DNA of 64,000 nucleotides from an uncultured Alphaproteobacteria bacterium (GTDB lineage: Bacteria > Pseudomonadota > Alphaproteobacteria > Rhodobacterales > Rhodobacteraceae): assembly GCA_902573735.1 (NCBI GenBank), contig CACGLH010000002.1, positions 62,001-126,000 on the forward strand, read 5' to 3'. The position numbers and the translations under genes were made by a program. Below the pieces are notes generated by a model. The model did no database searches and had not been told where the DNA came from. It worked only from the letters and a program-made list of their open reading frames with translations. Position 1 is the stretch's first letter. The number at the start of each line of letters is the position of its first letter. This document shows, piece after piece, positions 43,101 to 47,832 of the stretch.

Positions 43101-44197
43101 TCTTGTTGAGTAATGGTATAATCAGCCAAATTACCTTTAAAAATAGCTCGGTCACCATACTCATAAACACTAGCCATCTCTTTAATAGGATTGCCCTCGC
43201 TATCTAATATGTTTTGACCATCCTGATCTTTCAAATAAATAGGATTACCTTCATAGTCGGTTCTATATATATTACCGTCAGCACCACCCACAATGGTATC
43301 ATTACCAAATCCACCTTCTATGAAGTCAGCACCTTCACCGCCATCCAAGACGTCATCACCACCACCAGCAACTATGCCATCGCCGCCCAGTGTTCCCGTA
43401 ATGTTGTCAGCAGTGTCAAAACCTTCTACAAAATAACCTTCACCAGTATCACTCTGCCCATCTTGTATTAAATTGGACATGTCAAAATCTTGGCCTTCTG
43501 TGAAAGCAGGTCCAATATCCATGTCCATTCCCATGAAGTCAAACATGGCCCTCATGATATCGTAGGGTTCGCCTGGATACCCATAATCACTGGTTAACGG
43601 AGCAACACCCGTCTCTACTTCAATAGCCTTTTCCACAATTGCAGCAACAGGTTGCCCCGTACTAGTAACACCATTGTAAAGTTCAAAAACTATTTTTCTT
43701 TCAATTCCGACGGATTTAGCCGTTTCAACAAATTCTTGAGCCCTAAACTCAAATTCAGATCCTTGGAGAGGAGCTTTTTTCCAGGAATCACCTATTAACT
43801 CAATTTTTGTAGGTGTGGAGTCACCATTAATATTTTGATCAGCACCATAAGAAGAAGGATTATAAAAAGCCGAGTCGGAGTTAACTGCAAAAAAAGCTTT
43901 TGTACCTTCTGAAGATGAATATCCTGTTTTAGCTATAAAATCTGCATCTAGCTTCATTGTTCCGGGATTTTCAGCGTCTGTTCCCTTAAATGCCATAACA
44001 AGAAGACCATCCGCATCCAATAACTCTTGTGTGTCTGCCGGCCTGCTCATTCTTAAAGCTTCCCAGGCTTCACCTGTAAATTGGACAGTATTATTTGTCT
44101 TATCTTGGTCCGTAAATCGGGTATCCGCACCTATATTGGTAAAGACAAAATAGCCCTCTTGGTCGTGTGGTTTAAATAAAGGTCCCATTGCTGACAT
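28163..44197 (-). CDS. 5344-aa giant RTX exoprotein built from about 18 repeated modules
   Basis: ATG 44197 follows AGGAGT by 9 bases. The first 260 residues are a unique domain without signal peptide. From about 270 the protein repeats a unit of roughly 200-300 residues: RTX nonapeptides (GGAGNDxLDGG), a beta unit of the form (A)EYxGxxxRYxI, then VxDxxPxxxGGTGTDxLxNIExxxFxD. I count about 15 clear and 3 worn copies. Inserts include a Trp-rich triplicated region (about 1050-1355), a run of ten Asn (1362-1371), His-rich loops (about 693-704 and 1897-1912), and at least seven ITS-GDD modules, most of them in the last third. The last third also repeats acidic loops LNGDGDTSDxGE. The C-terminus (about 5225-5344: GGGGSDTFVFG, DTIKDF, ILLEGVDGELLTADNF) looks like an RTX/T1SS secretion end. 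Calcium binding and T1SS export are family knowledge; adhesin or surface-layer role is inferred. First gene of a probable three-giant operon. Confidence 0.88.
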   Translation of the reverse strand: MSAMGPLFKPHDQEGYFVFTNIGADTRFTDQDKTNNTVQFTGEAWEALRMSRPADTQELLDADGLLVMAFKGTDAENPGTMKLDADFIAKTGYSSSEGTKAFFAVNSDSAFYNPSSYGADQNINGDSTPTKIELIGDSWKKAPLQGSEFEFRAQEFVETAKSVGIERKIVFELYNGVTSTGQPVAAIVEKAIEVETGVAPLTSDYGYPGEPYDIMRAMFDFMGMDMDIGPAFTEGQDFDMSNLIQDGQSDTGEGYFVEGFDTADNITGTLGGDGIVAGGGDDVLDGGEGADFIEGGFGNDTIVGGADGNIYRTDYEGNPIYLKDQDGQNILDSEGNPIKEMASVYEYGDRAIFKGNLADYTITQQDDGTFTVTDNTVDDQGRTEGTDTLSGIEILEFADQEMLLVMETNNNTVFDEFGLSEMENFIDGTDFGDSISGSDDFSILRGMGGNDYLLGDEGSSGSGSGDELEGGAGNDYLDGSFRGTSFMEWENDNVAVFMGSERRFTIEKLKYDSDEFSRTLENGNPNPQSDKSYLDSLRTSLNINASASSFVKDDIYYVVTDSYTAEEGGLGTDIITNIQELWFDDGAMRLETFYDKFGGFVDGTKFSDVINQTSGMSENIQAGEGNDVVEGGAGSDRANLGRGDDIFDGGSNAEDFNIDSYIEDNFNAEDLGSFNATDYLEDLNFEGDAGGYPDEGHHHDEGHHGSPQGDTAEYKGEFARYDIKTYTTDSNASNSELQAIIDNKFSSTLSKLSSGSLQADTSYTVVTDSNQTSKGTGTDLLVNVEFIQFSDNHFNLSIVQEVYPDDIFWNGTFGDDVINYNNADIQQGQEQPERDIMDGKAGNDVMIAGSGGDRLIGGSGNDVMDGGANGTSNNPYDTWAINDVAEYMASIDRFEITKHTFAKKTMEIKDSTGAVVYTVTPTTKGNTVLGELKRQGEDKAVLKLDEGETFFVVSDTLPEKFGGEGTDILLGMEQAQFGMDWDSIIDFQVRYDVHGSEVNAQGTIFGDTINLTKGKKSDDAGGFGGFDDYNTGASIFDAGFFDEPAGGDAATGFMIWDWMPSPDDNPYATVATIEDFFTNDSGGYNTISPDSGAATFEIYSIPQEGGGSIYVAYDPEWMSVFGEVTEVSNGLFRIGGSDFSGLSADDTFIQDYTMWMPMEGVDTPVDNGTGVNITYDDGSVSPEAYNIYLLPNDFGGGNGEMVAVHPSGWVWGLVESDGSNPPTWREKYDASFYNDGDDGGQHMGFDYGMWEPTPNDTPRNTDAISTLYLPAVGNFSEGQWEGSWFFYDVTVDNETMILGYNEWDGFVVKATFADGKYTEVAPDFEPAMQGSTHYNLNQNVHDGEGDYPNGDNDSLDEEYNQNNNNNNNNNNSDRIHDSFIYAGAGNDIVLAGMGRDVIVGGAGDDFIDGGSESDFLATLTAAKSSGQDIKNQQIINPNTGNPGYFSIYEQVVGENSTILWAWDDDTSDPVYFKVEGTKDNYTPKIETINNDFFSDRFAQNDEAQYMGSKVRYSFSEVYLKMEGSMPDFDTSGQYQVKSKAEFNAISDVTERGKWTKVVQVKDALPDIAGGTGTDYLLNVEQAFFEDGMEQLTVDAFSWAQTGPAEIDYSWRPDGAQELRQGVSYTDNQGYTRESTSFTDWEGNTITENYSLYEYDGSKTSDNKTKYAVYNTTYDYIVGLVTASDESDLSGSTFTEITEIKFEGSFRGTINDDTIGHVKNPNKQQADEIFGAGGNDLIVAGASVDRIKGGSGDDTIWGGTNTSTEEYMYAGDTAWFSGSAGRYTVFQNVYVKAVDAQGAKNENGSVERNAEGLVKVYRSADDTEVLKAKGIADSGTVAADQLIESNGYFEAVLVVDSLAESQGGEGTDVLIGIEGLMFGHTSTGQHEHLRYVDKWEAMAGGGEGGHHMGGEGHGSLTALGSSYFANSDNFTETYTPGDPTSIKAASAALNTISNLDLGSMKRITISRDEADMESTVEFTVVGTGNDWSSQHFDPNTFTPVQITQVITLYDYETYYEDWAEFKTITSVTQTDGPAVDISIGTADTWSQSQKFEVEYKGTDFDDVLMYNDYTEFEPMWGDSFSLSQVNQIFYNGGLGDDEIHGSTTTTDSGSDGADTPNIEESMAIYTDPKDAYTITLNKNGSELVSVTIDHKVPDSMGGTGTDTLYNIDGAIFNWMTESSTRTYFEPSIFTKKELNENTGQEEVVGVKVEGTEFNDTVVATNIEGVTATQDVFFLPGGANTGQDVFTGRDVKTARDGLELDGLFSRFYFQYTDLDGDPATSDTGWKITDLLPQNLGGYGVVHATDIEKIQFYGPFELKIGDNFDGTSSPTDNAKKVSVIYQNPSYPNAGKYTFGKFEALAGDGALLTKIDVGNDSDGNAGNGVDHLWSSDGIATAQDISNGANVNINGALDTNSDDNVILDGISGDGTGGAHAGKYIVISSAGANANVVFTVTGKNMENTEVTDTINAVDSGKAYGAVEFASVTEIAVSGADAAGVTVGAMNEMFSPDGFEIVDHDGNDQTADERVTADLLYGAGLDLDTVVIMNAIDTSNDGTVSDEEFTTARDNNTGGYFTSLDQGGNVDIIDGGGFMEFSHDGYLMEDMSGEKKLQFDFQGMGGDDQFKGGEANDIFYGAPGDDIFWGRGDEPANWWDIRNSGDQAGYHGIEARYTISSSATADVDSGNDGTWDNTKITYAEFNNWVVGTGVITISGVSNIDGGTALTISSDGGTTTTVLTEGVEWTKSSDSDAATAATETATSIASAINSLNSFSATSSDAEITIKAIQASITVSEADRLENDYSSLEISDGTNRIWLYEGAESWHNWQADYTGDSAGDIASAVALKTAIDSSEYFTASVAQDNNGANTNVINISSENGGSVSILSYHGSVTGSEASLTLTTDDANMAFGTPEYFTVEDKLPKIYGGDGKDILVDIEKLNFQDGTYFLEIQKIEDYGQTTIIATSGDDVITAAAGSMTDDISSDMDFQISPGAGDDLIVGGKEDPDGYMWGDTAVYEAKSKYFDVSIAEFAYDLNDAGDTVVTHGNLDWDANGTAGESADLTFAQQLFARFGGTEINQVTVIDNRPDKAGGMGTDVLYGFERIDFRSGMSGNTMDLSPQVYRDWNTGKIMDFWGTEFGDIFNGDDYGTWIDARGGDDWILAGNGDDRINPGGGADYVNAGLNELDGEDSPWYRDEVFFNNVTYGRTEVAQVKVQVHSTNGPGGEKGDLLVDSTTGQFKIYNYSGIAAWAEDYEEYVIIDETVSVFDATTDDASGNYEWVDALLVTDTLPISETGSIGINVLVDVEGIGFSDEFLDVKPSSSEWTDYEGNVQKFEEGTPFADTISGAAGSDTLSGNAGNDSLSGGANGDRLKGGKGHDILDGGANGTSGDIWRDSDVAEYSGIQGRYAIFKVAVDKDNMSAGNTTIWDQNGKIADQFVISEIDGYNVIASDGSGTETLTDTAYLVIDFLNDDMGGSGNDLLIDVESIQFQDANVDLGLRIEIWDWDGDAANGYDFVDVTGTAGDDDMTNWGSTDEQNSDGDLRGKSGNDVIFGYAGGDRIAGGAGNDFIDGGADGITQNGWTPKDEAFYTGQSKNYTITSYSAGEEVNNIAALETLITQLGLTVDISGYDASQQFIVVEDSIPSSFGGTGTDILTNVEFIAFQDQYLPLAKEEFIDIDPNTGLEVRRFVNGTSADDTISGGVGNDDLIGNGGNDTINAGAGGDFIEPGKGNDTIDGGDDGYDEWFGTKLFDVVRFEGNFTDFEIESKDVQVTDEEGNSSTVLQITVTDTRGDSGEGVDTLINVEELMFNDANIFVGVNEMQRIYFNGFEEVAGGSDIFGSIFSDTITGTDLDDYIMGDAGSDTLLGQDGPDWFIGGLGNDTIRGGSNGLDEWGSPGEDVAEYTGNKSLYTITYYDNDGNVSTTYKADGYVKVKDSRTDETKSEGTDTLYGIEALSFADDFMPFAKVETFIDLDGDGLPDVGGKKGTSGSDLLEGSDMDEKLEGKDGDDVLSGGNGDDTLVGGIGEDTLVGGNGGGEDTAVFEGSEANYDIAVVNKWVAHKADGTYELDTSGNVKVFSYVHEDADDAIYLSDTITSSDLAAGKLTLDGGLVSNGGNGTPTATLNEGKFFTAKGDGDNRDMTFTITGTDATGTVVTDIVDGVNNGEAYGDQVFYTITDVAVAFSNGATTSDGDMELGATTFADATTTASKGFSVSTKDLDLDGTISSDELSQVASDATLEIVDLVFEMENLQFDDGFGRTGMEINADDLDFDFEIDDAELLGDILSNVFDPTATDLQSLVPDWVVTEEGSAAAALTELFDADNFFDGGAGTDVINAGGGNDTINPGASSGDANDAIDGGLGDDVLVLDGAKANWTKTAAGSHTGTPLDLNGDGDTSDAGEISDLSSYDEYKSNNGTADDPSDDFVIYVKGIEAIEYDDAFTSLVKTVIDIDEDGDGVVDSVVTKGNDDPDAVLGNAADGTDVDSMFASDSAVTAGDNITLITGDVDGFFAASISGAGALTLSGALSDGSEGNLEGADGKLISIKSNANDSSIQFTIIGTDLDGNAQTEVVTGVDSGTVNTKKVFQDVEKIESSASSTGIITIGTADSNKLGDGQFVSITSAGDDDQVEFLVVGLDPNGNEISEIIDGTNVGEAIGQKIFGEITSITTNADTAGAITIGTVSEFVSKEDVIDGGAGDDTISAGDGGDVLIGGDGSDYMFGGQNNGVDESGDPVKDIAKFNGRSTSVDLNGDGDTSDEGESADYSVAQKGFIICNGMIDSNGVCILTTATSTKTDAVANKISDMTSATNANGDLTLENPTQAINAQVTITSNADESVNSFTITGTDAAGATITETIMGGAKDAVVSTDQVFATVSKVTFNGRLEALDTNGDGDTSDDGEAAAGSGSTGSTVTVGTADVFTVTEDRIGDNEIDATTKPTTFDYAEEAIAVKVAKDYDADNDNSIDTVEVRGDCNAIAIKGITQNVAKDLNGDGDTSDTGEAAALRLNLTGTMASADKNVTLNEVQNVYITSFGNDSDITFTVKGTDALGAEITETITGANGGESNAATSDVAIGVKLFKTITDITASGATSANKVEVGVTAFYLDIDGDLEADLLTDGKFQTADLNGDGDYNDIGEYSIDLAADMTPDEIFIVKNDSTGDGDYDDDGDITHQIFDGMHIRPIYEISDLNQNDTDGNPIIDYVIEVEQLEFTDGVIDLQPATESKVTFTLATGIVEETMVSGTSFADEIIGGTGVDTLEGGGGSDTFVFGTSSGTDTIKDFVAQTVTDTDGNVTATADKIKILKNVNGESIATASAVDSRVRSTPDGALIELGEGHSILLEGVDGELLTADNFIVVDVL
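40085..40114. repeat. Trinucleotide tract encoding ten Asn in the giant RTX protein
   Basis: Ten consecutive ATT/GTT triplets (AAT/AAC codons on the minus strand) encode residues 1362-1371. Codons are mixed, so the run is not a perfect slippage repeat. It separates a Trp-rich insert from the next RTX block and is probably a flexible linker. Confidence 0.9.
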
Positions 44198-44552
44198 CGT
44201 TATAACTCCTATTAAACGATAATATTAATTTCTCCAATTTAGTTTTCCAAGCTTCAGTAAAGGCATTGGAAATGTAATTTTTTTAAACTATCAAAAAAAA
44301 GATTTAAAATACTTGAAATATTTGACTGCAGAGAACTTAATTTCACAAAAATAACCATACAGACCAATCTAAATTTGTTGAAAATAAACGAATCATCTTT
44401 GAAATAAAAATTACTACAGTTTATTATGAAATAATAAATCTCTTTTGTTCTCCCCTTAAGTTGCTGAAATGTGTATGTTTTCCCCTTGCATTTCAGAAAC
44501 TATGTTTTTTTTCTAAACATATATAAATATGTTACCACTTTTTTTTCTAAAT
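44198..44552. promoter_or_regulatory. 355-base gene-free region upstream of the giant RTX operon
   Basis: Very AT-rich leader between the small gene at 44553 and the 5344-aa gene. It holds two inverted repeats: CTGAAATG / CATTTCAG (44464-44471 and 44489-44496) and TTTCCAA / TTGGAAA (44244-44250 and 44266-44272). I could not pick a convincing -35/-10 pair. Expected to carry the promoter and leader of the giant operon. Confidence 0.45.
44464..44496. repeat. Perfect 8-bp inverted repeat upstream of the giant RTX gene
   Basis: CTGAAATG and CATTTCAG, 17 bases apart, about 270 bases before the giant gene and 57 bases beyond the end of the 99-aa gene. It may be an operator-like site or a weak terminator of the 99-aa gene; it has no T-run directly after it. 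Confidence 0.35.
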
Positions 44553-44849
44553 TCAATTCACTGTTTTATTTTTTTTTGTAGAGTTTGAAGATTTATTAGA
44601 TTTTTTATCGGGTAAATCTGATTGATCATTTGGGTTATTCTTATTTCGTTCTGCCAATCTTTTTAATGTATTACTTAATATATTTGTCATTCTAACTAAA
44701 TTTTGACCGGTCATTGTAAGCTTTAAAACTTCTTCGTCTTTATTTGTATCAGATTTATTGCCTTGAGTGGATCTGACCAAAGATAAGGTTACCACCGGTC
44801 CTTGTATGGAGATATTACCAATACCGTCCACATAAACTTCTTGTGTCAT
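44553..44849 (-). CDS. Small Lys-tailed protein of unknown function
   Basis: 98 residues from ATG 44849; AAGGA lies 9 bases upstream, which favours this over the TTG one codon earlier. The first part is beta-rich (EVYVDGIGNISIQGPVVTLSLV), then a likely amphipathic helix (NLVRMTNILSNTLKRLAER), then an Asn/Lys/Ser-rich charged tail. No signal peptide or membrane segment, so probably cytosolic. It lies between the S-layer-like gene and the giant RTX gene, all on the minus strand, and shares the small size and Lys-rich tail of the DUF6447 protein at 48732. A helper role in T1SS substrate production or export is conceivable from context alone; I do not recognise the family. Confidence 0.6.
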   Translation of the reverse strand: MTQEVYVDGIGNISIQGPVVTLSLVRSTQGNKSDTNKDEEVLKLTMTGQNLVRMTNILSNTLKRLAERNKNNPNDQSDLPDKKSNKSSNSTKKNKTVN

Positions 44850-44946
44850 CAAAACTATCCTTTTTAGCTGTAATTAAGGTTTTAGGATATCTGATACCCA
44901 AAACCGATTCAAGACACATAAGTAATAATTGATTGAAAATTAAAAC

Positions 44947-44973
44947 AAAAAACCCCACAGAAGCGAGGTTTTT
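44947..44973 (-). terminator. Rho-independent terminator of the S-layer-like gene
   Basis: Read on the minus strand, AAAACCTC pairs with GGGGTTTT (one T-G wobble) around an 8-base loop, followed by a T-run (44947-44952). It lies about 75 bases after the stop codon at 45046 and is preceded by two further hairpins. Confidence 0.7.
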
Positions 44974-44980
44974 AAAATAT

Positions 44981-45032
44981 AGTTCCTGGAGAAAGGAACG
45001 TTTAACCTAACCGGGTAATTACCGGTTAGGTT
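44981..45032 (-). other. Two tandem 3'-UTR hairpins after the S-layer-like gene
   Basis: A perfect 11-bp stem with a 7-base loop (AACCTAACCGG at 45004-45014 and its complement at 45022-45032) begins 13 bases after the stop codon. A second stem, GTTCCT / AGGAAC, lies at 44982-44999. Neither has its own T-run. With the terminator behind them they make a three-hairpin 3' end, as seen on stable, abundant transcripts. Confidence 0.75.
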
Positions 45033-45045
45033 ATACAAATTAAAT

Positions 45046-47451
45046 TTAGAATATTATTAAGTCATTATTGCTGTTTGCTTCCAAGGTTTTGCCTGTGGAG
45101 TCAAACCCAGTAAGCTCAATTAATGCATCACCTGCTGCTACATTATCTGTGCCTCCAGAAATAAACACGTAACTATTGGATCCATGTCCAAAAAGCACAG
45201 CTTGACCAGAAGTAGTACCCGCTGTTATGGATTCTACAGCTGTAATCCTCTCAGCCAATGTATCGTCGTCGGCATGGAATACAGCGGCAGCACCAGCAGT
45301 TGCCACTTGAGCAGCACCAGCAGTAGCATCAGCAGCAACGGTTAAAACTGTACCATTGGCACCCCAACCAATTGCATCACCGTCACCTACAGCAGCACCA
45401 GCAGTTGTTGCTGAAGAGGCGGCAAAATCAGTTATCTTATCAGCAGCTGCAGCTAATGCAGTATTGGAAGCTGCTGTAAAGTCAGCGGCAACAAATTCAA
45501 ATGTGTCAACGCCAGCTCCACCTGTTAGAGTGTCAATACCAATACCACCAGTTATAGTGTCTGCGCCAGCTCCACCACTAATCGTGTCGGCATTATCAGA
45601 ACCTGTTAAAGAGTCTTTACCTGCTGACCCTGTAATATTTAAAGGAACTGTTGTAGCCAGCTTTGCATTATCGACATTGTTACCAGCAACGTTAAATCCA
45701 TCAAGAGTTGCGTCAGCTATAGTATAACCGGAAAGATCAACTGTAGCAGTGTCTACTGTAGAGATTGCAACATTTACACCACCATTAACAATCATATCGC
45801 CGCCAGTAAACTGAGAAGATTTTGAAGCTGTAACTGCGCCATCTAAATCAAGAATTTCAAATCCTGAAAATGTAACGTTGGACATGTCAGTCGTACCCTT
45901 TAGAGTATCGTTACCTGCACCACCAACGATTGTTATTGTATCACCGGTTGCGAAGGTTACAACGTCGTCTCCAGAACCAAAAGTAAAGTTGTCTGCAGTT
46001 CCATCAGCCATTGTATGTGTAATGGCACCAGTGTAACCAGAAGCATCAACTGAATCAGCTGTTACTGCGGTTAAGTCAAGCGGTGCTGTACCATTTAAAG
46101 TAAGCGTTGCTGTTGCTGCGGCAACAACAGATGGCAATGTAATCGCATCTGTTCCAGTTGTAGTAACAGTAATTGTCTCAAAGTCAGATACGGTTAATGC
46201 TGCAGATAAGTCTTGGGCCACATTTACGCTTCCTACTTCAGAGTCATTGTCAGGTGCACCAGTACGTGCAGCGTCTGCATCAATAGTTAATGCCTGAGCA
46301 AGGTCATGGCTAATAGTAACTGTTGTTCCACTTGCAACTGTAAGTGTATTAGGGGCTGCACTACCAGATGCATCGTCAGTGATCTCAATAACATCGGCCA
46401 ACATCTCATCCATGTTATGAGCGCCACCAACAAGATCATTTAACTGCAAGGTAACAGTTCCACCAGTCGTACTATCAGTTAAGGCCAAACCATCAAACAT
46501 GCCTGGAGCACCAATTACAGTTGCACCTGAAGCGCCTGAAGCTGTATAAGCTCCTGCAGCAGTACCAGTAATTGTAAATGAACCTCCGCCAGATAAAGTA
46601 AGATTAGAAATGGCAGTTCCACCAGTTCCTGCATCAATTGTTGTAGTTACTCCGGTTGCTGCGTTAACTGTGGCAATCGAGGTAGCCGCCGCACCGTTTA
46701 AAACCAAACTAGAACCAGTAACAGTATTAATAGTCATTCCATCAGTGCTGATGGCAGTTACTGTCATAGCTCCTGTGCCAGCATTAATAGTAGCTGAACC
46801 ATTTCCCCCAGCTACTGTGTGACCAACACCACCAGTTTGATCGCCTAAATTTAAAGTAGATCCGTTACCTAATCCAGAAACGTTAACGTTGTCAGTTCCG
46901 CCTAATTGTTTATTATGTACAGTTATGTTAGCACCATAAACGTTATCAACATCGATTTGCACACCAGTACCAAACGTTGTCATGTTATAATTGACATTTT
47001 CAATACCATTAACAATAGAAGGAGATGAAACAGCTGCGGTTGCATTAACATTTAGTGTATCACCATCACCAGATGTAGCATCTGTAATAACGTCTGAAGT
47101 GTCTAAAGTCGCCTGAGTACCAGTAATAGTATCGGCCGAAGTTGATCCAGTAATTACATCTACAGAAACACCAGCTGAATCGTCATCGGTTAAAGTCGGT
47201 GTTAAACCAGATGCAACAGTAGTTGTTTCGGTAGTTGTAGTTGTAGTTGTTGTTGTTGTTGTGTCATCGTCTGAAGAATTACAAGCAGCTAAGGATACTG
47301 CTAAGAAACCTAACCCCCCAAAACGTCTCGCATTTCGAGCTTGCTTGCTCTCCCATGCTGCAACCAATTTTGCTAAAGCTTCTTTCTTAGCTGCCTTAGT
47401 TTCTACTGCCTCGTACCCAACGAGATCAGATTTGTTTACGATCATATTCAT
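45046..47451 (-). CDS. S-layer-like RTX protein with lipobox-like N-terminus
   Basis: GGAG lies 9 bases before ATG 47451, which I take as the start rather than ATG 47460 (801 aa). About 45 charged residues are followed by NARRFGGLGFLAVSLAAC (Cys57), a lipobox-like site, then an Asp/Thr-rich linker with a run of Thr. The body is low in Cys and Trp and rich in Thr, Ala, Asp and Gly, with S-layer-like phrases (SIVNGIENVNYNMTTFG, VNVAQDLSAALTVSDFETITV). Near residues 620-665 is an RTX block (SGGAGADTITGGIGIDTLTGGAGVDTFEF), then a C-terminal region like T1SS secretion ends. Composition, 3' hairpins and the neighbouring sapC suggest an abundant surface-layer protein. Combining a lipobox-like N-terminus with an RTX C-terminus is odd, because the two imply different export routes. 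Confidence 0.8.
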   Translation of the reverse strand: MNMIVNKSDLVGYEAVETKAAKKEALAKLVAAWESKQARNARRFGGLGFLAVSLAACNSSDDDTTTTTTTTTTTETTTVASGLTPTLTDDDSAGVSVDVITGSTSADTITGTQATLDTSDVITDATSGDGDTLNVNATAAVSSPSIVNGIENVNYNMTTFGTGVQIDVDNVYGANITVHNKQLGGTDNVNVSGLGNGSTLNLGDQTGGVGHTVAGGNGSATINAGTGAMTVTAISTDGMTINTVTGSSLVLNGAAATSIATVNAATGVTTTIDAGTGGTAISNLTLSGGGSFTITGTAAGAYTASGASGATVIGAPGMFDGLALTDSTTGGTVTLQLNDLVGGAHNMDEMLADVIEITDDASGSAAPNTLTVASGTTVTISHDLAQALTIDADAARTGAPDNDSEVGSVNVAQDLSAALTVSDFETITVTTTGTDAITLPSVVAAATATLTLNGTAPLDLTAVTADSVDASGYTGAITHTMADGTADNFTFGSGDDVVTFATGDTITIVGGAGNDTLKGTTDMSNVTFSGFEILDLDGAVTASKSSQFTGGDMIVNGGVNVAISTVDTATVDLSGYTIADATLDGFNVAGNNVDNAKLATTVPLNITGSAGKDSLTGSDNADTISGGAGADTITGGIGIDTLTGGAGVDTFEFVAADFTAASNTALAAAADKITDFAASSATTAGAAVGDGDAIGWGANGTVLTVAADATAGAAQVATAGAAAVFHADDDTLAERITAVESITAGTTSGQAVLFGHGSNSYVFISGGTDNVAAGDALIELTGFDSTGKTLEANSNNDLIIF

Positions 47452-47460
47452 GTTCACCAT

Positions 47461-47832
47461 CTCCAGGTTGTTTATTAAACTCTTATTATATTCGCACAGT
47501 ATGCGCCGCGCATCAATACCATTGAACGCAATACATTAAGTGTTATTTACCTAATGCAATTTGTGGGTGCAACAATTTTTTAGTTTTTATTAGTAAAAAA
47601 ATAACTTTCAACAGGGGTGTTTCTTTTAAACAACACTTTACAATTGATTTCATTCTTCATTTATTCCCTTATTTTTGTTTGTATTTTGAATATTTCTATC
47701 ATTTTTCAATAATTCGTACATCTTCCATCAATAAAATAAAAAAATAATAAAATGATAAAAATTTATTTTATTTGCTTTGGAATGTTAGTAATAATTACGT
47801 AATTTATTAAAAAAATTTGATTTTTGAATGTT
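47461..47832. promoter_or_regulatory. Divergent control region between the S-layer-like gene and sapC-like gene
   Basis: 372 gene-free bases, strongly AT-rich except near the S-layer-like gene. There, on the minus strand, a perfect TATAAT (47485-47490) lies about 35 bases before the start; TTGATG (47511-47516) is a possible -35 but 20 bases away, which is long. The gap is filled by overlapping short palindromes, CGCA/TGCG (47493-47505) and TGCGC-C-GCGCA (47502-47512), so an operator is possible. No clear promoter was found for the plus-strand gene. Confidence 0.5.

Noticed and set aside
28254-43471. Plus-strand open frames opposite the 5344-aa gene, such as 31083-31538 and 40889-41368
   Set aside because: Antisense shadows of RTX and beta-repeat codons; no recognisable protein features or start signals.
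28163-44197. LapA-like adhesin with LapG-cleavable retention module
   Set aside because: The N-terminus does not resemble a LapA retention domain, no TAAG/PAAG site was noticed there, and no LapG or LapD gene is in the window.
47222-47267. Thr-codon run in the S-layer-like gene as a phase-variable repeat
   Set aside because: Units are triplets, so length change would not shift the frame; it is best read as a Thr-rich linker.
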